NCBI GenBank assembly: GCA_024279135.1
Contig: JAJRRU010000003.1
Location: 176,211-240,210, forward strand
Length of the DNA: 64,000 bases
Source: Alphaproteobacteria bacterium
GTDB lineage: Bacteria > Pseudomonadota > Alphaproteobacteria > Rhodospirillales > Casp-alpha2
Reading direction: 5' to 3'
The position numbers and the translations under genes were made by a program. The notes under the pieces were generated by a model. It was not told the origin of the DNA, ran no database searches, and worked only from the letters and a program-made list of their open reading frames with translations. Positions 42,735 to 53,007 of this stretch are shown here, in pieces; the first letter of the stretch is position 1; each line of letters opens with the position of its first letter.

Positions 42735-44804
42735 ATGACTTATAAAAAATTAGGATTAATACCTCTTGCTGGGCTTGCCTTTTTGGCATTCCAGGCAGGT
42801 TCTGCAACCGAAGTATCGGCTGCAGCATGTCCCACCGTAACGGTGGCCAAAGATATGGGCATCAGCGGTGCTTATCCGCAGCAGTTTGAACTTGCTGAAT
42901 TTGAGAAGCTGGCAAACTGCAAATTGAGTTTCTCTGAAAACCCATCGATTGGTTCTTTGAACGGTAAAATTGTCGGGAACTCTTCTTCCTTACCACCCGT
43001 TGCCGACCGCTTGCCCGATGAGCCTCTCGTCGTCGCACCGTATGACTCTATTGGTAAATATGGCGGCGTTTTCGATATGATTTCCAATAACACGGAAGCT
43101 GGCACGTCTGATTTGCTGTCCGTACGCCACGTTAATCTGGTGCGTTTTTCCGATGATCTGACAACGATTGTTCCGAATGTTGCCAAGAGCTGGTCATGGA
43201 ATGACGATTCTACACAGCTAACCTTCAAACTTCGCAAAGGACATAAATGGTCCGATGGTGCTCCTTTCACCGCCGATGATGTGGTGTTCTGGTATCACAA
43301 TCTGAACATGGACAAGAACGTCTTTGAAAAACCTAAAGGTTTCATGCTTGCCGGTGGCAAGCCAATGAAGGTTGAGGCTCTTGACCCTCAGACGGTTCGT
43401 TTCACCATGGAAGTACCATTTCCTGGCTTGCTGGCACATTTTGCGGGCCATTATGCCCAGGCATTCCAGCCCAAGCATTTCCTGGGCCGGTTCCATCCTG
43501 ATATTAACCCCGATGCTGACAAAGTAGCAAAAGCCGCCGGGTTCGAATCAGGTTACGAGATGCTGCTGTTATATTATGGCTCATCTGACTGGACCGATGT
43601 TCCTTCACCCATGCTGCGCGACCCTTCCAAGTTAAGCAAGTTGCCAGCAAATATTCAGCCATCTCTGGAATCATTCATCACGACCGCTGATACGACAGAA
43701 GGTCGTCATTATGTGGCCAATCCATACTTCTTCATGGTTGATACGGCGGGTAACCAGTTACCTTATATCAATGAGCAGGATGAAACCTACGTCAATGATA
43801 ACGAAGTTCGCATCCTGAAAGCCATCAACGGCGAATATGACTATAAATATCAGTCGTTAACGTTGCCTGATGCGCCTATCTTGATGGATAATCAGAAAAA
43901 GGGTGATTATACCATCGAACTGATTCCCGGCATTTCTTCCTCAGTTATCGGTTTTAACCTGACACACGCCGATAAAGAAAAACGGAAAGTATTCAGTAAC
44001 AACAAATTCCGTCAGGCCATGTCTATTGCCATGGATCGTGACGAGATTAACGAAGTCGCCTATTATGGTCTTGGCAAAGTTGTACAGCACACCGGATTTA
44101 GTCCTGTTCCTGATTTTGTAGATCCAAAATGGGAAAAATACTTAACCAAACATGATGCTGGTAAAGCCAAAAGCATGCTTGATGAAATCGGCCTTGTCGA
44201 CAAGGACGGTGACGGCTTCCGTGATCTGCTTAATGGCAGCAAACTGGTGGTGAACATTCAATATGCAACACAGGGCATACCTGGTTCTGTTGTAGAACTG
44301 ATCGCTCAGCACTGGAATAATGTTGGTGTTAAAACCATCTTTAAGGAAGTTACACCGGATGAGTATCGTTCAGCTCAATCGGCTAACGAACTGGATGTGG
44401 TCTCTTGGGTTACATCACAGCCATTGGCTATTACAGTCGGTAACAATGATCCGTTCCTGCCTCCATTTGGAACATATTTTGGCGTAACGAACGGTATGTT
44501 GTGGAAACAGTATATTGACAGTAACGGTTCAGATGGCATTGAGCCTCCTACTTTTGTTAATAATATGAAGGATAGCATTGATGCTTTGCAGGCAGCCGTT
44601 GTCGGTACGCCTGCATCTAATGCAGCAGTTAGCAAACTGATTGCAAACACGACTGAAAGCCTGATGTACTACGGAATTGTTCTGGCTCCTGGCCCGGTTT
44701 ATCACCGCAATAGTCTGAAGAACTTCCCAACCTTCAAAACGGCCTCTTATGAGTTCTATCGGACTTATCCGTATAGAGGTCCACAATGGTATATTGATGA
44801 ATAG
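42735..44804 (+). CDS. Peptide-type ABC substrate-binding protein (SBP family 5)
   Basis: A 689-residue periplasmic binding protein with a signal peptide (LAFLAFQAGSATEVSAA). The SBP_bac_5 features are LTFKLRKGHKWSDGAPFTADDVVFWY in outline, the FGRFHP-like hinge region and the NNKFRQAMSIAMDRDEI motif. At about 690 residues it is longer than DppA/OppA (about 540), with an N-terminal extension. Ligand unknown. It heads an operon of two permeases, two ATPases, a sulfatase-fold hydrolase and a deacylase. ATG 42735 is favoured over TTG 42729. Confidence 0.9.
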   Translation: MTYKKLGLIPLAGLAFLAFQAGSATEVSAAACPTVTVAKDMGISGAYPQQFELAEFEKLANCKLSFSENPSIGSLNGKIVGNSSSLPPVADRLPDEPLVVAPYDSIGKYGGVFDMISNNTEAGTSDLLSVRHVNLVRFSDDLTTIVPNVAKSWSWNDDSTQLTFKLRKGHKWSDGAPFTADDVVFWYHNLNMDKNVFEKPKGFMLAGGKPMKVEALDPQTVRFTMEVPFPGLLAHFAGHYAQAFQPKHFLGRFHPDINPDADKVAKAAGFESGYEMLLLYYGSSDWTDVPSPMLRDPSKLSKLPANIQPSLESFITTADTTEGRHYVANPYFFMVDTAGNQLPYINEQDETYVNDNEVRILKAINGEYDYKYQSLTLPDAPILMDNQKKGDYTIELIPGISSSVIGFNLTHADKEKRKVFSNNKFRQAMSIAMDRDEINEVAYYGLGKVVQHTGFSPVPDFVDPKWEKYLTKHDAGKAKSMLDEIGLVDKDGDGFRDLLNGSKLVVNIQYATQGIPGSVVELIAQHWNNVGVKTIFKEVTPDEYRSAQSANELDVVSWVTSQPLAITVGNNDPFLPPFGTYFGVTNGMLWKQYIDSNGSDGIEPPTFVNNMKDSIDALQAAVVGTPASNAAVSKLIANTTESLMYYGIVLAPGPVYHRNSLKNFPTFKTASYEFYRTYPYRGPQWYIDE

Positions 44805-44821
44805 ATAATCATCTGAAGATT

Positions 44822-44853
44822 ATGCCGGGCGTTTGTAACCAGACGTCCGGCAT
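44822..44853 (+). promoter_or_regulatory. Hairpin after the peptide-type binding-protein gene
   Basis: The arms ATGCCGGGCGT (44822-44832) and ACGTCCGGCAT (44843-44853) pair over 11 positions with one G-T, around a ten-base loop. No T run follows. Placed 17 bases after the stop, it probably stabilises the binding-protein message relative to the permease genes. Confidence 0.6.
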
Positions 44854-44916
44854 ACTCTTAACCACAATACTTTTTAGTTTATTTATTTTCATTAACGGTA
44901 ATTCGGAATTTAGATA

Positions 44917-45930
44917 ATGTTCCAGTTTGGCCAATTTGTCGTTACGCGGGCCTTTATGGCCGTCATCACATTATTAACAGTTTCATTTATTGTTTTCACC
45001 CTGATGGAGATGGTTCCTGCCAACTGTGCAGAGCGCTATCTGTCCTATAAAAGTTTCTCCGGGGCTAAAATTACCGCGGCTGATATCGCGGCCGAAGAAA
45101 AACGTTTGGGACTCGATCAGCCCTATGTTCTGCGTTGGGGGAAATGGGTTGGTAATGTTTTCTTCAAGGGTGATTTTGGCCAAAGCTGTATCCTTCGAGT
45201 TGGCATTAACCAGTTGCTTGGACAGAAATTCCTGCTGTCTCTGGGCATTTGTCTGGCCTCCTTGATTTTCGCCTATATGATCGCCATACCGGCGGGCATA
45301 TATTCTGCTTCATCCAACAACAAAGCCGTTAACAATTTTGTCCGATTCTTCAGCTATCTGGGTCTGGCTATGCCCAACTTCCTGCTTGCTTTGATGATCA
45401 TGTTAGCCTCGACAATCCTGTTCGGCGACTCGCTCACCGGGTTATTCAGTAAAGAATTCCGCGATGCGGCTTGGTCTTATGAGCGGGTACAGGATTTCTT
45501 GTCGCGGGTCTGGCTGCCGGTCTTTATTCTGGGCTGGTCGGCGACGGCCTTTGCCTTGCAAACTGTTCGCGCCCTGATGTCCGATGAAAATGGCAAGCTT
45601 TATGTGACAGCCGCCCGGGCGCGTGGTTTGTCCGGCTGGCCGTTGTTGTGGCGTTATCCGGCCCGTCATGCTCTGGGTCCCATCGTTAATTCCCTGGGTT
45701 TTGATTTGAACCGGGTTTTCAATGAGCTGCCGATTATTGCTCTGATCCTGACGTTGACAGAAGCTGGTGCGTTGCTGTTTGAAGCCCTGGCCCGGTCTAA
45801 TGACCAGCAATTGGCTGGCGCGATTATCTTCTTGCTGACGGCGTCCATCGTTACCGTGAATTTCCTGACTGATATACTCCTGGCGATTATTGATCCAAGG
45901 GTATGGCGCAGCATCATGGGGGGGAATTAG
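44917..45930 (+). CDS. Peptide-type ABC permease (DppB-like)
   Basis: A 337-residue permease with about six helices. The coupling loop is YVTAARARGLSGWPLLWRYPARHAL and the C terminus carries the FLTDILLAIIDPRV ending of DppB/OppB proteins. It forms a heterodimer with the next permease. Three bases separate it from that gene. Confidence 0.92.
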   Translation: MFQFGQFVVTRAFMAVITLLTVSFIVFTLMEMVPANCAERYLSYKSFSGAKITAADIAAEEKRLGLDQPYVLRWGKWVGNVFFKGDFGQSCILRVGINQLLGQKFLLSLGICLASLIFAYMIAIPAGIYSASSNNKAVNNFVRFFSYLGLAMPNFLLALMIMLASTILFGDSLTGLFSKEFRDAAWSYERVQDFLSRVWLPVFILGWSATAFALQTVRALMSDENGKLYVTAARARGLSGWPLLWRYPARHALGPIVNSLGFDLNRVFNELPIIALILTLTEAGALLFEALARSNDQQLAGAIIFLLTASIVTVNFLTDILLAIIDPRVWRSIMGGN

Positions 45931-45933
45931 ACA

Positions 45934-47136
45934 ATGTCTGAAGCAACAAGCAATCCGACCATGACGGCCGCCGAACTGGAAGATAAAAAAAACAAAGAGG
46001 CATATTTCACGGCTGGCCAGATGGAATTGGTGTGGTCTCGGTTTAAACGCAACCACTCTGCCATGTGGGGTGCACGTGTGCTCATTTTGTTGATCATGAT
46101 GGGGGTGTTTGCCCCATTCCTGTCGCCCTATAATCCGACAATCGAAGGCCGCGATAAAACCTATCAGAACGGAGCCCCACAGATCCCTAAATTCTGGGAT
46201 GAAAATGGTTTTTCCTTCCGGCCTTTTGTTTACACTCATTCCCGCGAACGTTCTGCGGCGACCAATTTCCGCTGGGTCAGCAAGGAAGACCGGGAAGCAC
46301 GTCGCTATGTGGAACTGTTTGTCCGGGATTGGAAATATAATTTCATCGATTTGACGCTGGACTTGCCCGGTGACACGCTGGACATAGATATTCAAATGTT
46401 TGAATCCAACCTGCATTTGTTCGGTGTAGACAAGGGCATGCTCCACATATTCGGAACGGATGCTCCCGGTAAGGACATCTTTGGTCGAACGTTGCACGCC
46501 ATCTACACTTCACTGGCCGTTGGGACCATCGGTGTAGTCATCAGTTTTGTTCTGGCGTTGTTTATCGGCGGGATATCAGGTTACTTCGGCGGCAAGCTCG
46601 ATGCTGTGATCCAGATGATTACAGACGCCGTACGAACCATTCCGACCATCCCGTTGTTTATGGCATTGGCCGCCTTTATTCCCGACGAATGGAGTGCGGA
46701 GCTGCGGTTTTTCTTCATATCCGTGATTTTGGGGCTGATCGGCTGGCCGACCCTGGCGCGACGGGTACGCACCCATTTATTGACGGAACGGACACAGGAA
46801 TACGTGCTGGCCGCGCAATTGTGTGGAGCCAGTGCCGCGCATGTAATCAAGCGTCATCTGTTACCCAGTTTCACCAGTTATATCATCGTCGATCTGGTAA
46901 TTTCCTTCCCGTACATGGTGCTCAGCGAAACCGCCCTCAGCTTTATCGGGCTGGGCCTTAAAGACCCGATCAATTCGCTTGGTGTCATGTTGCAAAATGT
47001 AACCAAGGCAGACGTGTTGCTGAATTATCAGTGGTATTTCATTCCCGTATTTTTCTTCATGGCACTGGTTCTGTCATTTGTCTTCGTGGGCGATGGCCTA
47101 CGCGATGCCGCAGACCCTTATTCGGATCATAAATGA
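45934..47136 (+). CDS. Peptide-type ABC permease (DppC-like)
   Basis: A 400-residue permease, longer than DppC (about 300) because of a periplasmic insertion after helix one that includes FDLTLDLPGD-like sequence before the conserved GTDAPGKDIFGRTLHAIYTSL. The coupling loop YVLAAQLCGASAAHVIKRHLLPS is clear, as is the C-terminal [12 protein letters not shown]. The insertion matches the YejE-type permeases. It overlaps the ATPase gene by four bases. Confidence 0.92.
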   Translation: MSEATSNPTMTAAELEDKKNKEAYFTAGQMELVWSRFKRNHSAMWGARVLILLIMMGVFAPFLSPYNPTIEGRDKTYQNGAPQIPKFWDENGFSFRPFVYTHSRERSAATNFRWVSKEDREARRYVELFVRDWKYNFIDLTLDLPGDTLDIDIQMFESNLHLFGVDKGMLHIFGTDAPGKDIFGRTLHAIYTSLAVGTIGVVISFVLALFIGGISGYFGGKLDAVIQMITDAVRTIPTIPLFMALAAFIPDEWSAELRFFFISVILGLIGWPTLARRVRTHLLTERTQEYVLAAQLCGASAAHVIKRHLLPSFTSYIIVDLVISFPYMVLSETALSFIGLGLKDPINSLGVMLQNVTKADVLLNYQWYFIPVFFFMALVLSFVFVGDGLRDAADPYSDHK

Positions 47137-48134
47137 TGAGTGAGCAACTTTTAAACGTAAAAAATCTGACTCTGCAATTTAAGACAGACGAAGGTTTGAT
47201 CACCGCCGTGGATGATGTTTCATTCGATCTGGCCCCGGGCGAGGTCATGGGTCTGGTCGGTGAATCCGGTTCCGGAAAATCAGTAACGGCGAAAGCCCTG
47301 ATGTTGCTTAATCCGGGCAATGCGGTTTATTCACCCGAGAGTAGTATTTCTTTTACGGCCAACGGTGTCACTGTCGAGGTGTTCGATCTGAAATCCGCAA
47401 AGGAACTCATGCTGGTGCGTGGCGGGGCCGTCTCCATGATTTTTCAGGAACCCATGGCGAGTTTTGCCCCGGCCATAACAATTGGCGTGCAAATGGTCGA
47501 ACAACTGGTCCTGCACAAGAATATTTCCGTCAAGGAAGCAAAGGAAATCTCCATTGAAATGCTCAACCATGTGGGTATTTCTGAAGCCGCCAAAAGGTTC
47601 GATCAGTATGCCTTCGAATTGTCCGGCGGTATGCGGCAACGCGCCATGATTGCCATGGCTTTGTCCACCAAACCGAAGCTGTTAATCGCTGATGAGCCGA
47701 CCACGGCCCTCGATGTGACCATTCAGGCCCAGGTGCTGGATCTGATGTCCGATCTGGTTAAAGAGTTCGGTATGGGCATTATTTTCATTACCCATGATCT
47801 GGCGGTTGTTGCCCAGACCGCTGATAAAGTGGCGGTGATGTATCTCGGTAAGATCGTTGAGCAAGGTCCGGTCCGCGAAGTTATTAAAAACCCAAAACAT
47901 CCCTATACCAAGGGCTTGATAAACGCATTACCACAACTCGATGATATCGATGCGCCGCTGGAAGCCATCCCGGGAGATATCCCCAGCCCCCTTGATCGTC
48001 CGGTTGGCTGTGTGTTCAATACCCGATGTCCCGAAATGATTTCGGGTCGTTGTGATGTTGATTCCCCTAAAAGATTAAGTGTCGGCCATGATCACAGTGT
48101 CTCATGCTTTGTGGCCGAGGAGCAGTCATCATGA
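47133..48134 (+). CDS. Peptide-type ABC ATPase (DppD-like)
   Basis: A 333-residue ATPase: Walker [11 protein letters not shown], signature [15 protein letters not shown], Walker [15 protein letters not shown]-loop FITHDL. The C-terminal oligopeptide/dipeptide extension has the cysteine cluster [15 protein letters not shown]. Start at the first ATG of an ATGATG pair overlapping the permease stop. Its own stop overlaps the next ATPase start (ATGA). Confidence 0.93.
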   Translation: MMSEQLLNVKNLTLQFKTDEGLITAVDDVSFDLAPGEVMGLVGESGSGKSVTAKALMLLNPGNAVYSPESSISFTANGVTVEVFDLKSAKELMLVRGGAVSMIFQEPMASFAPAITIGVQMVEQLVLHKNISVKEAKEISIEMLNHVGISEAAKRFDQYAFELSGGMRQRAMIAMALSTKPKLLIADEPTTALDVTIQAQVLDLMSDLVKEFGMGIIFITHDLAVVAQTADKVAVMYLGKIVEQGPVREVIKNPKHPYTKGLINALPQLDDIDAPLEAIPGDIPSPLDRPVGCVFNTRCPEMISGRCDVDSPKRLSVGHDHSVSCFVAEEQSS

Positions 48135-49144
48135 ATGATCAGGCGCAAAACAACATAATTTCTACAAAAAATCTGTCGGTCAGCTTTCCCCTTGGAAAGA
48201 CCTTTTTCGGGCCGAAACTCTTTGTTAAGGCCGTCAGCAACATTACGCTGGATATACCGCGAGGTAGTTTTTTCGGACTGGTCGGTGAGTCCGGTTCCGG
48301 CAAAACAACCTTTGGCCGCGCCTTGTTAAAAGCCGCACCGGTCTCCAACGGCCATGTGGAATATCACGATGAAGAGGTTAGTTATAATCTCAATGACATC
48401 ACCAAGGAAGAGCTCAAGGATTACCGCAAACGCATGCAATTGATCTTTCAGGATCCCTATGCGGCACTAAGCCCGCGTATGACGGTTCGTGATATCCTGG
48501 CGGAACCTATTGAGCTTATGGGGCTTACCAGTTCACGTGAAGAAACAGATGAAAAAGTTCGTGAGATTGCTGCCAAGTGTCGCTTGAATCTGGAACATTT
48601 ACGGCGCTTTCCCCATGCGTTTTCTGGCGGGCAACGCCAGCGTATTTCAATCGCCAGAGCTTTGATTTCAAATCCTAAATTCATCGTTGCCGATGAGTCC
48701 GTTGCGGCACTCGATGTGTCGATTCAGGCCGATGTTCTTAATCTGTTGAAATCCATGCAAAAGGAAATGGGCCTTACCTATCTGTTTATTAGTCACGATC
48801 TGAGCGTTATTGCCCATATATGTGATCAGGTTGCCGTGATGTATCTTGGTCAACTGGTTGAAACAGCCCCGACACACGAATTGTTCGCCGGGCCGAAACA
48901 CCCCTATACCAAGGCCCTGTTATCGGCGATCCCGTCTCTGGACCCGGACGATGACAGCAAGGCGCAAAGGTTGGAAGGTGAAATCCCCAGTCCGGCTTCA
49001 CCGCCACCGGGCTGTAAATTTCATACCCGGTGCCCGTTTGCTACTGATATTTGCAAAAAAGATGAGCCGCAACTTGATTATCTCAGCGTGACTCATACGG
49101 TAGCCTGCCATCACTGGAAAGATCTTGAAACTTCGAACACCTGA
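48131..49144 (+). CDS. Peptide-type ABC ATPase (DppF-like)
   Basis: A 337-residue ATPase: Walker A GESGSGKTTFGRALL, signature FSGGQRQRISIARAL, Walker B FIVADESVAALDV, H-loop FISHDL. Walker B has ES where EP is usual. The C-terminal extension shows CKFHTRCPFATDIC. ATG 48131 overlaps the preceding stop by four bases and removes a non-conserved start at 48104. It completes the importer. Confidence 0.93.
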   Translation: MNDQAQNNIISTKNLSVSFPLGKTFFGPKLFVKAVSNITLDIPRGSFFGLVGESGSGKTTFGRALLKAAPVSNGHVEYHDEEVSYNLNDITKEELKDYRKRMQLIFQDPYAALSPRMTVRDILAEPIELMGLTSSREETDEKVREIAAKCRLNLEHLRRFPHAFSGGQRQRISIARALISNPKFIVADESVAALDVSIQADVLNLLKSMQKEMGLTYLFISHDLSVIAHICDQVAVMYLGQLVETAPTHELFAGPKHPYTKALLSAIPSLDPDDDSKAQRLEGEIPSPASPPPGCKFHTRCPFATDICKKDEPQLDYLSVTHTVACHHWKDLETSNT

Positions 49145-49183
49145 CATTAATTATACCTTCAAGAACAATTTTCAGGAAATATC

Positions 49184-50719
49184 ATGAATATCCTTTTTAT
49201 TACCGCAGACCAATGGCGTGGCGACTGTTTGTCGGCCGTTGGCCACCCGCATTTGAAAACCCCTAATCTGGATGCGCTGGCTGCTGATGGTGTATGTTTC
49301 AAAAACCACTTTGGACAGGCAACGCCGTGCGGCCCAGCTCGGGCATCTCTATACACGGGCATGTATTTGCAAAACCATCGCTCGGTCCTGAATGGAACAC
49401 CGTTAGATGCCCGCCATACCAATGTGGCCCTTGAAACCCGCAAAGTCGGGTACGAACCGGCCTTGTTCGGTTATACCGATGTTAGCCCCGATCCCCGTTG
49501 CAATGAAATCGACAATGGTTATGAAGGTGTATTGCCGGGTATGGACGGTGTCGTGCATCTATCGAGCCACTTCAAGCCGTGGCTCGACGATCTGGACAAA
49601 AAGGGATATGATATTCCTGAGGGACCGAAGGCTGCCTTTACCCCCCAGCACGACTTTCCCGGTGCTGAAAACAAGGGTCCGACCTTTGCGCCAACGATCT
49701 ACAAGGCGGAAGACAGCAACACGGCCTTTCTGGTCAATGAAGCCATCGATTACCTTTCGGATCGGCAGGACAAGCCCTGGTTTGTTCATCTGTCGTTTTT
49801 ATCCCCCCATCCGCCATTCGTTGTGGCCGATCCGTATCATGCCATGTACAATGCGGATGATATGGACCTTCCCGTTCGCCACGAGACGCCCGAGCAAGAG
49901 GCCGAGCAACATCCCTGGCTAAAGCATTATCTCTACAATCAAACCGGCTCCGGATATACTCATGGTGCCGATTCAATCAATAACCTTGAATTGTCGGATG
50001 ACGATACACGCCAGATCAAGGCCACGTATTATGGCATGATGTCCGAAGTCGATGCCCAGGTTGGACGGTTGATAGACCATCTCAAGGAAACCGGGACATA
50101 TGATGATACCCTGATTATTTTTACCTCTGATCACGGTGAGAATTTGGGCGATCACTGGGCCTATGCCAAATACACCTATTTTAATTCAACCTTTCATATT
50201 CCTCTGATCGTCCGTGATCCCAGTGTGCAAGCTGAGCAAAGTCGTGGCACCATGGTTGATGCTTTTACCGAGAGTGTAGACGTTATGCCGACCATTCTGG
50301 ATCTGATCGGTGTGGATATTCCATTTCAATGTGACGGTTATTCATTATTACCGTTCTGCCGGGGTGAACACCCGGAAGGGTGGCGTACTGAATACCATGC
50401 GGAATTTGATCTTCGCGCACCTTATGAGAAATTAGAGAATACGCCGATGAATTTACCCATGAAGCACTGTACGGCGAATATAATTTGTGATGAAAATTAC
50501 AAGTATGTTCATTTCACAACGTTGCCAGCTTTGTTCTTCGACCTGAAAAAAGACCCCAATGAGTTCGTTGATCTTTCAAATGATCCCGACTATAAGGCCC
50601 TGGCCCTCGAATATGCGGGCAAGTTGCTGAGTTGGCGTATGGAGCATGATGATCCGGCCCTGACCGACTACCAGTTGTCTACCAGTAATATTGTTAAAGA
50701 AGGTCTTCGTTCACGCTAA
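49184..50719 (+). CDS. Sulfatase-fold hydrolase, phosphonate-monoester-hydrolase-like
   Basis: A 511-residue alkaline-phosphatase-superfamily enzyme. The CxPxR signature, C49-G-P-A-R53, marks a formylglycine site. Asp9-Gln10 and D316-H317 in FTSDHGE are metal ligands. The sequence follows phosphonate monoester hydrolases (PMH) from Rhizobium and Burkholderia: YLQNHRSV after the signature, DLKKDPNEFVDL and LLSWRMEHDD near the C terminus. PMHs split phosphodiesters, phosphonate monoesters and, more slowly, sulfate esters. No signal peptide, so it is cytoplasmic and acts on imported substrate. It lies 39 bases after the importer genes. Confidence 0.88.
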   Translation: MNILFITADQWRGDCLSAVGHPHLKTPNLDALAADGVCFKNHFGQATPCGPARASLYTGMYLQNHRSVLNGTPLDARHTNVALETRKVGYEPALFGYTDVSPDPRCNEIDNGYEGVLPGMDGVVHLSSHFKPWLDDLDKKGYDIPEGPKAAFTPQHDFPGAENKGPTFAPTIYKAEDSNTAFLVNEAIDYLSDRQDKPWFVHLSFLSPHPPFVVADPYHAMYNADDMDLPVRHETPEQEAEQHPWLKHYLYNQTGSGYTHGADSINNLELSDDDTRQIKATYYGMMSEVDAQVGRLIDHLKETGTYDDTLIIFTSDHGENLGDHWAYAKYTYFNSTFHIPLIVRDPSVQAEQSRGTMVDAFTESVDVMPTILDLIGVDIPFQCDGYSLLPFCRGEHPEGWRTEYHAEFDLRAPYEKLENTPMNLPMKHCTANIICDENYKYVHFTTLPALFFDLKKDPNEFVDLSNDPDYKALALEYAGKLLSWRMEHDDPALTDYQLSTSNIVKEGLRSR

Positions 50720-50761
50720 CGCCGGTCGGTCACGAGCAATTTAAATACGGAACAAAACCAG

Positions 50762-52006
50762 ATGATTGAGATCGGTGAACGGCTGAAATCAGGGCTCAGG
50801 GACGTTCGCGGTCATCTGGAATTGCTTGCCGATCCGCTTGCCGCCGAACAACCGTCCCACGGTATTTACGCTATTCGTGATAGCCACGGCGATATTGTAC
50901 CCGGTGCGTTGCGCTATGGCGAGGCTGGGGCGGGGTCCCGTGTCGCAATTCTGGGTGGCATACACATGAATGAAATGGCCGGGGTTTTTGCCCTGCTTAA
51001 ATTCCACGAGCGCTGGTTAAGCGGGACACGCCCCAAATCCGGCACTATTTATATCGCCACCGGTCACATTGAACGCGCCCTGGAATTTATTGATCTGGTG
51101 ATTACATCTGATCAAATATCGCCTCGGGTATGGGGACCGCTGCGAGCCACAAAAGATCATTGCAATTATAACAGGGTCGCCTTTGATATTCTGGAAAAAC
51201 CCCTGTCCAGTGATTTTGATCGCCACGCTTATCAGATCGTGAAACATGTTCTGAAACCGGCTAACGGTATGGTGCTGGACCTTCATAATACCTCCGAAGA
51301 TGCCGCACCCATGGTGACATTATTCATGGATAAGGGTGAAACGCCTGAAATGAGCATCAAGCGATTACACGACGGGGGTGTGGCCCGTGACCTGCCCATC
51401 CGTGATTTCATATTCTGGAAACCCGGGCCTTATAATGGCATGGAGTCCATCAGGTCTGTGGTACGGGGTGCCCCCGGCAGTATTTCCATTCTGGTTGAAA
51501 ACGGGGGTGGGGCAAATCCTGACTCGTTTAACAATGCGGATATCTGTACACAAATCTGGTTGCGCAATGTGCTGGGCATGGAACCGGAAGACCACGTAAT
51601 CGCCAGCACAAGAATCCCTGTGGAGCGACACCATTATATCGAGACCAGTGAGTTATATCATCCGGCGGTGAAACCCGAAGATTATACCGACCTGCCTGCC
51701 GATATCTTTGATGCGGCGAAGGGCGATACGTTTATTCTGGTTCGCGACTGGGATAGCCTGAATAAAACGGTCGGGTGGTCGCCTGAAGCCAGACAGGTTT
51801 TGGATACTCTGGATGAACGGTTATTGCACAAAAATCGTCTGGATAACTTCGAGCCCATCAGGCAAGGCGATGTTATTGCCATCGGTCTGGAAACCGGGTT
51901 GAAACTATGCGCGCCCCATGACGGTGTCGTGATGATGGTCGGTGCCAGCCCGGCTATTATGCCAGCCGAGCGTGAAACCTTTGCAAACATTGGTGTTCTG
52001 CTTTAA
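50762..52006 (+). CDS. Succinylglutamate desuccinylase / aspartoacylase-like deacylase
   Basis: A 414-residue zinc hydrolase of the M14-like AstE/AspA family. The zinc motif is GGIHMNEMAG (H-x-x-E), followed by TGHIERALEF and the conserved DLHNTSED. The C-terminal beta domain has GDVIAIGLETGLKLCAPHDGVVMMVG. It should remove an acyl group from an N-acylated compound. It lies 42 bases after the PMH-like gene, so the operon imports and then hydrolyses a compound, perhaps ester first and amide second. Confidence 0.82.
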   Translation: MIEIGERLKSGLRDVRGHLELLADPLAAEQPSHGIYAIRDSHGDIVPGALRYGEAGAGSRVAILGGIHMNEMAGVFALLKFHERWLSGTRPKSGTIYIATGHIERALEFIDLVITSDQISPRVWGPLRATKDHCNYNRVAFDILEKPLSSDFDRHAYQIVKHVLKPANGMVLDLHNTSEDAAPMVTLFMDKGETPEMSIKRLHDGGVARDLPIRDFIFWKPGPYNGMESIRSVVRGAPGSISILVENGGGANPDSFNNADICTQIWLRNVLGMEPEDHVIASTRIPVERHHYIETSELYHPAVKPEDYTDLPADIFDAAKGDTFILVRDWDSLNKTVGWSPEARQVLDTLDERLLHKNRLDNFEPIRQGDVIAIGLETGLKLCAPHDGVVMMVGASPAIMPAERETFANIGVLL

Positions 52007-52019
52007 TCGCAGGATACGG

Positions 52020-52937
52020 TTATTGTTGTTGAAGTTCGGATTTCATGGAATCCAGGAATAATGAAAACAGTTCGGACTGGGATGATATTTCCAGTTTTGC
52101 ATAGGCCCGTTTGCGGTGGGTTTTAACCGTGGTTATGGAGATGTCCAGGTTCATGGCGATGGACTCAGATGAATGGCCCCGCATGACATACCGAATGACT
52201 TCACATTCGCGCAGAGAGAGTTCATCGGCGCAAAAATTATCAAAGATTTCATCGATACTGGAATCCCGTGGATCTGCGGCCAGTTTGCCACTTCGAAACT
52301 TCCAATATTTACGAATTATAGCCCCAATCACGGATATTTTCGCCGTCAGACTGGTGATGCTGGAATCACTGAACCCTCCGGCCTTGACGCTGTTATATAG
52401 CCCGATTTCGATGGTAACGTCGTCGATGGGCACGGCAATATCCAGTTCTTCAAATCCTTTCGGCCAGTTTTCTGTCTTGTAACCGATTTCTTCTTCCGGC
52501 ATGGGGATAGCCTTGTGGACATCATACAATCCGCTGGAAAAATATTCATCGGGTGCCAGATCGCCAATTCTGTAGACGCCTTGTTTCAGGCCGCCTAAGT
52601 GAGCCCGGTAAAACGGATTGAGCACGTATGTTCCCTTGATATAATTATGGATACCGGATTTGTCGGCCTGAGTAGGAAACGTATCGAAGATACATATGGG
52701 GCGGGATCGGCCACGATTAATAATGATCGTAGACATAGAAAATGGCACTAATGCCGCTAATGCCCCGATCAGCCGATGGGGCAGCTCATCACTTTCGAGA
52801 TGATCGATTATATGGGCTAGTCCCGCACACCAACGAGCCTCCCGCTCTTCGACGGAATTGGGAATGATGGATATCTCTGACGAAATTATTGGTTTTTGTA
52901 TCATTGTATTTGTTTGTCCTGCTTTAGGAGGATACAC
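52020..52937 (-). CDS. LuxR-type HTH regulator
   Basis: A 305-residue regulator. The C-terminal GerE/LuxR helix-turn-helix is LSLRECEVIRYVMRGHSSES then IAMNLDISITTVKTHRKRAY. The N-terminal 200 residues are not recognisable as an autoinducer or receiver domain. It converges with the deacylase gene (13-base gap) and is divergent from the class V aminotransferase gene. Either neighbour could be its target. The first 16 codons may be non-coding if ATG lies further in. Confidence 0.85.
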   Translation of the reverse strand: MYPPKAGQTNTMIQKPIISSEISIIPNSVEEREARWCAGLAHIIDHLESDELPHRLIGALAALVPFSMSTIIINRGRSRPICIFDTFPTQADKSGIHNYIKGTYVLNPFYRAHLGGLKQGVYRIGDLAPDEYFSSGLYDVHKAIPMPEEEIGYKTENWPKGFEELDIAVPIDDVTIEIGLYNSVKAGGFSDSSITSLTAKISVIGAIIRKYWKFRSGKLAADPRDSSIDEIFDNFCADELSLRECEVIRYVMRGHSSESIAMNLDISITTVKTHRKRAYAKLEISSQSELFSLFLDSMKSELQQQ

Positions 52938-53007
52938 CAGCTTTCCTATTTGCCGATAGTATCATTTCATAACAATTTAATAACCTCTCACTTTGGGATA
53001 CTTTTTC

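Noticed and set aside
45442..46497. 351-codon antisense frame
   Set aside because: It runs opposite two clear permease genes, is rich in His, Gln and Arg, and shows no domain; it is a shadow of the coding frame.
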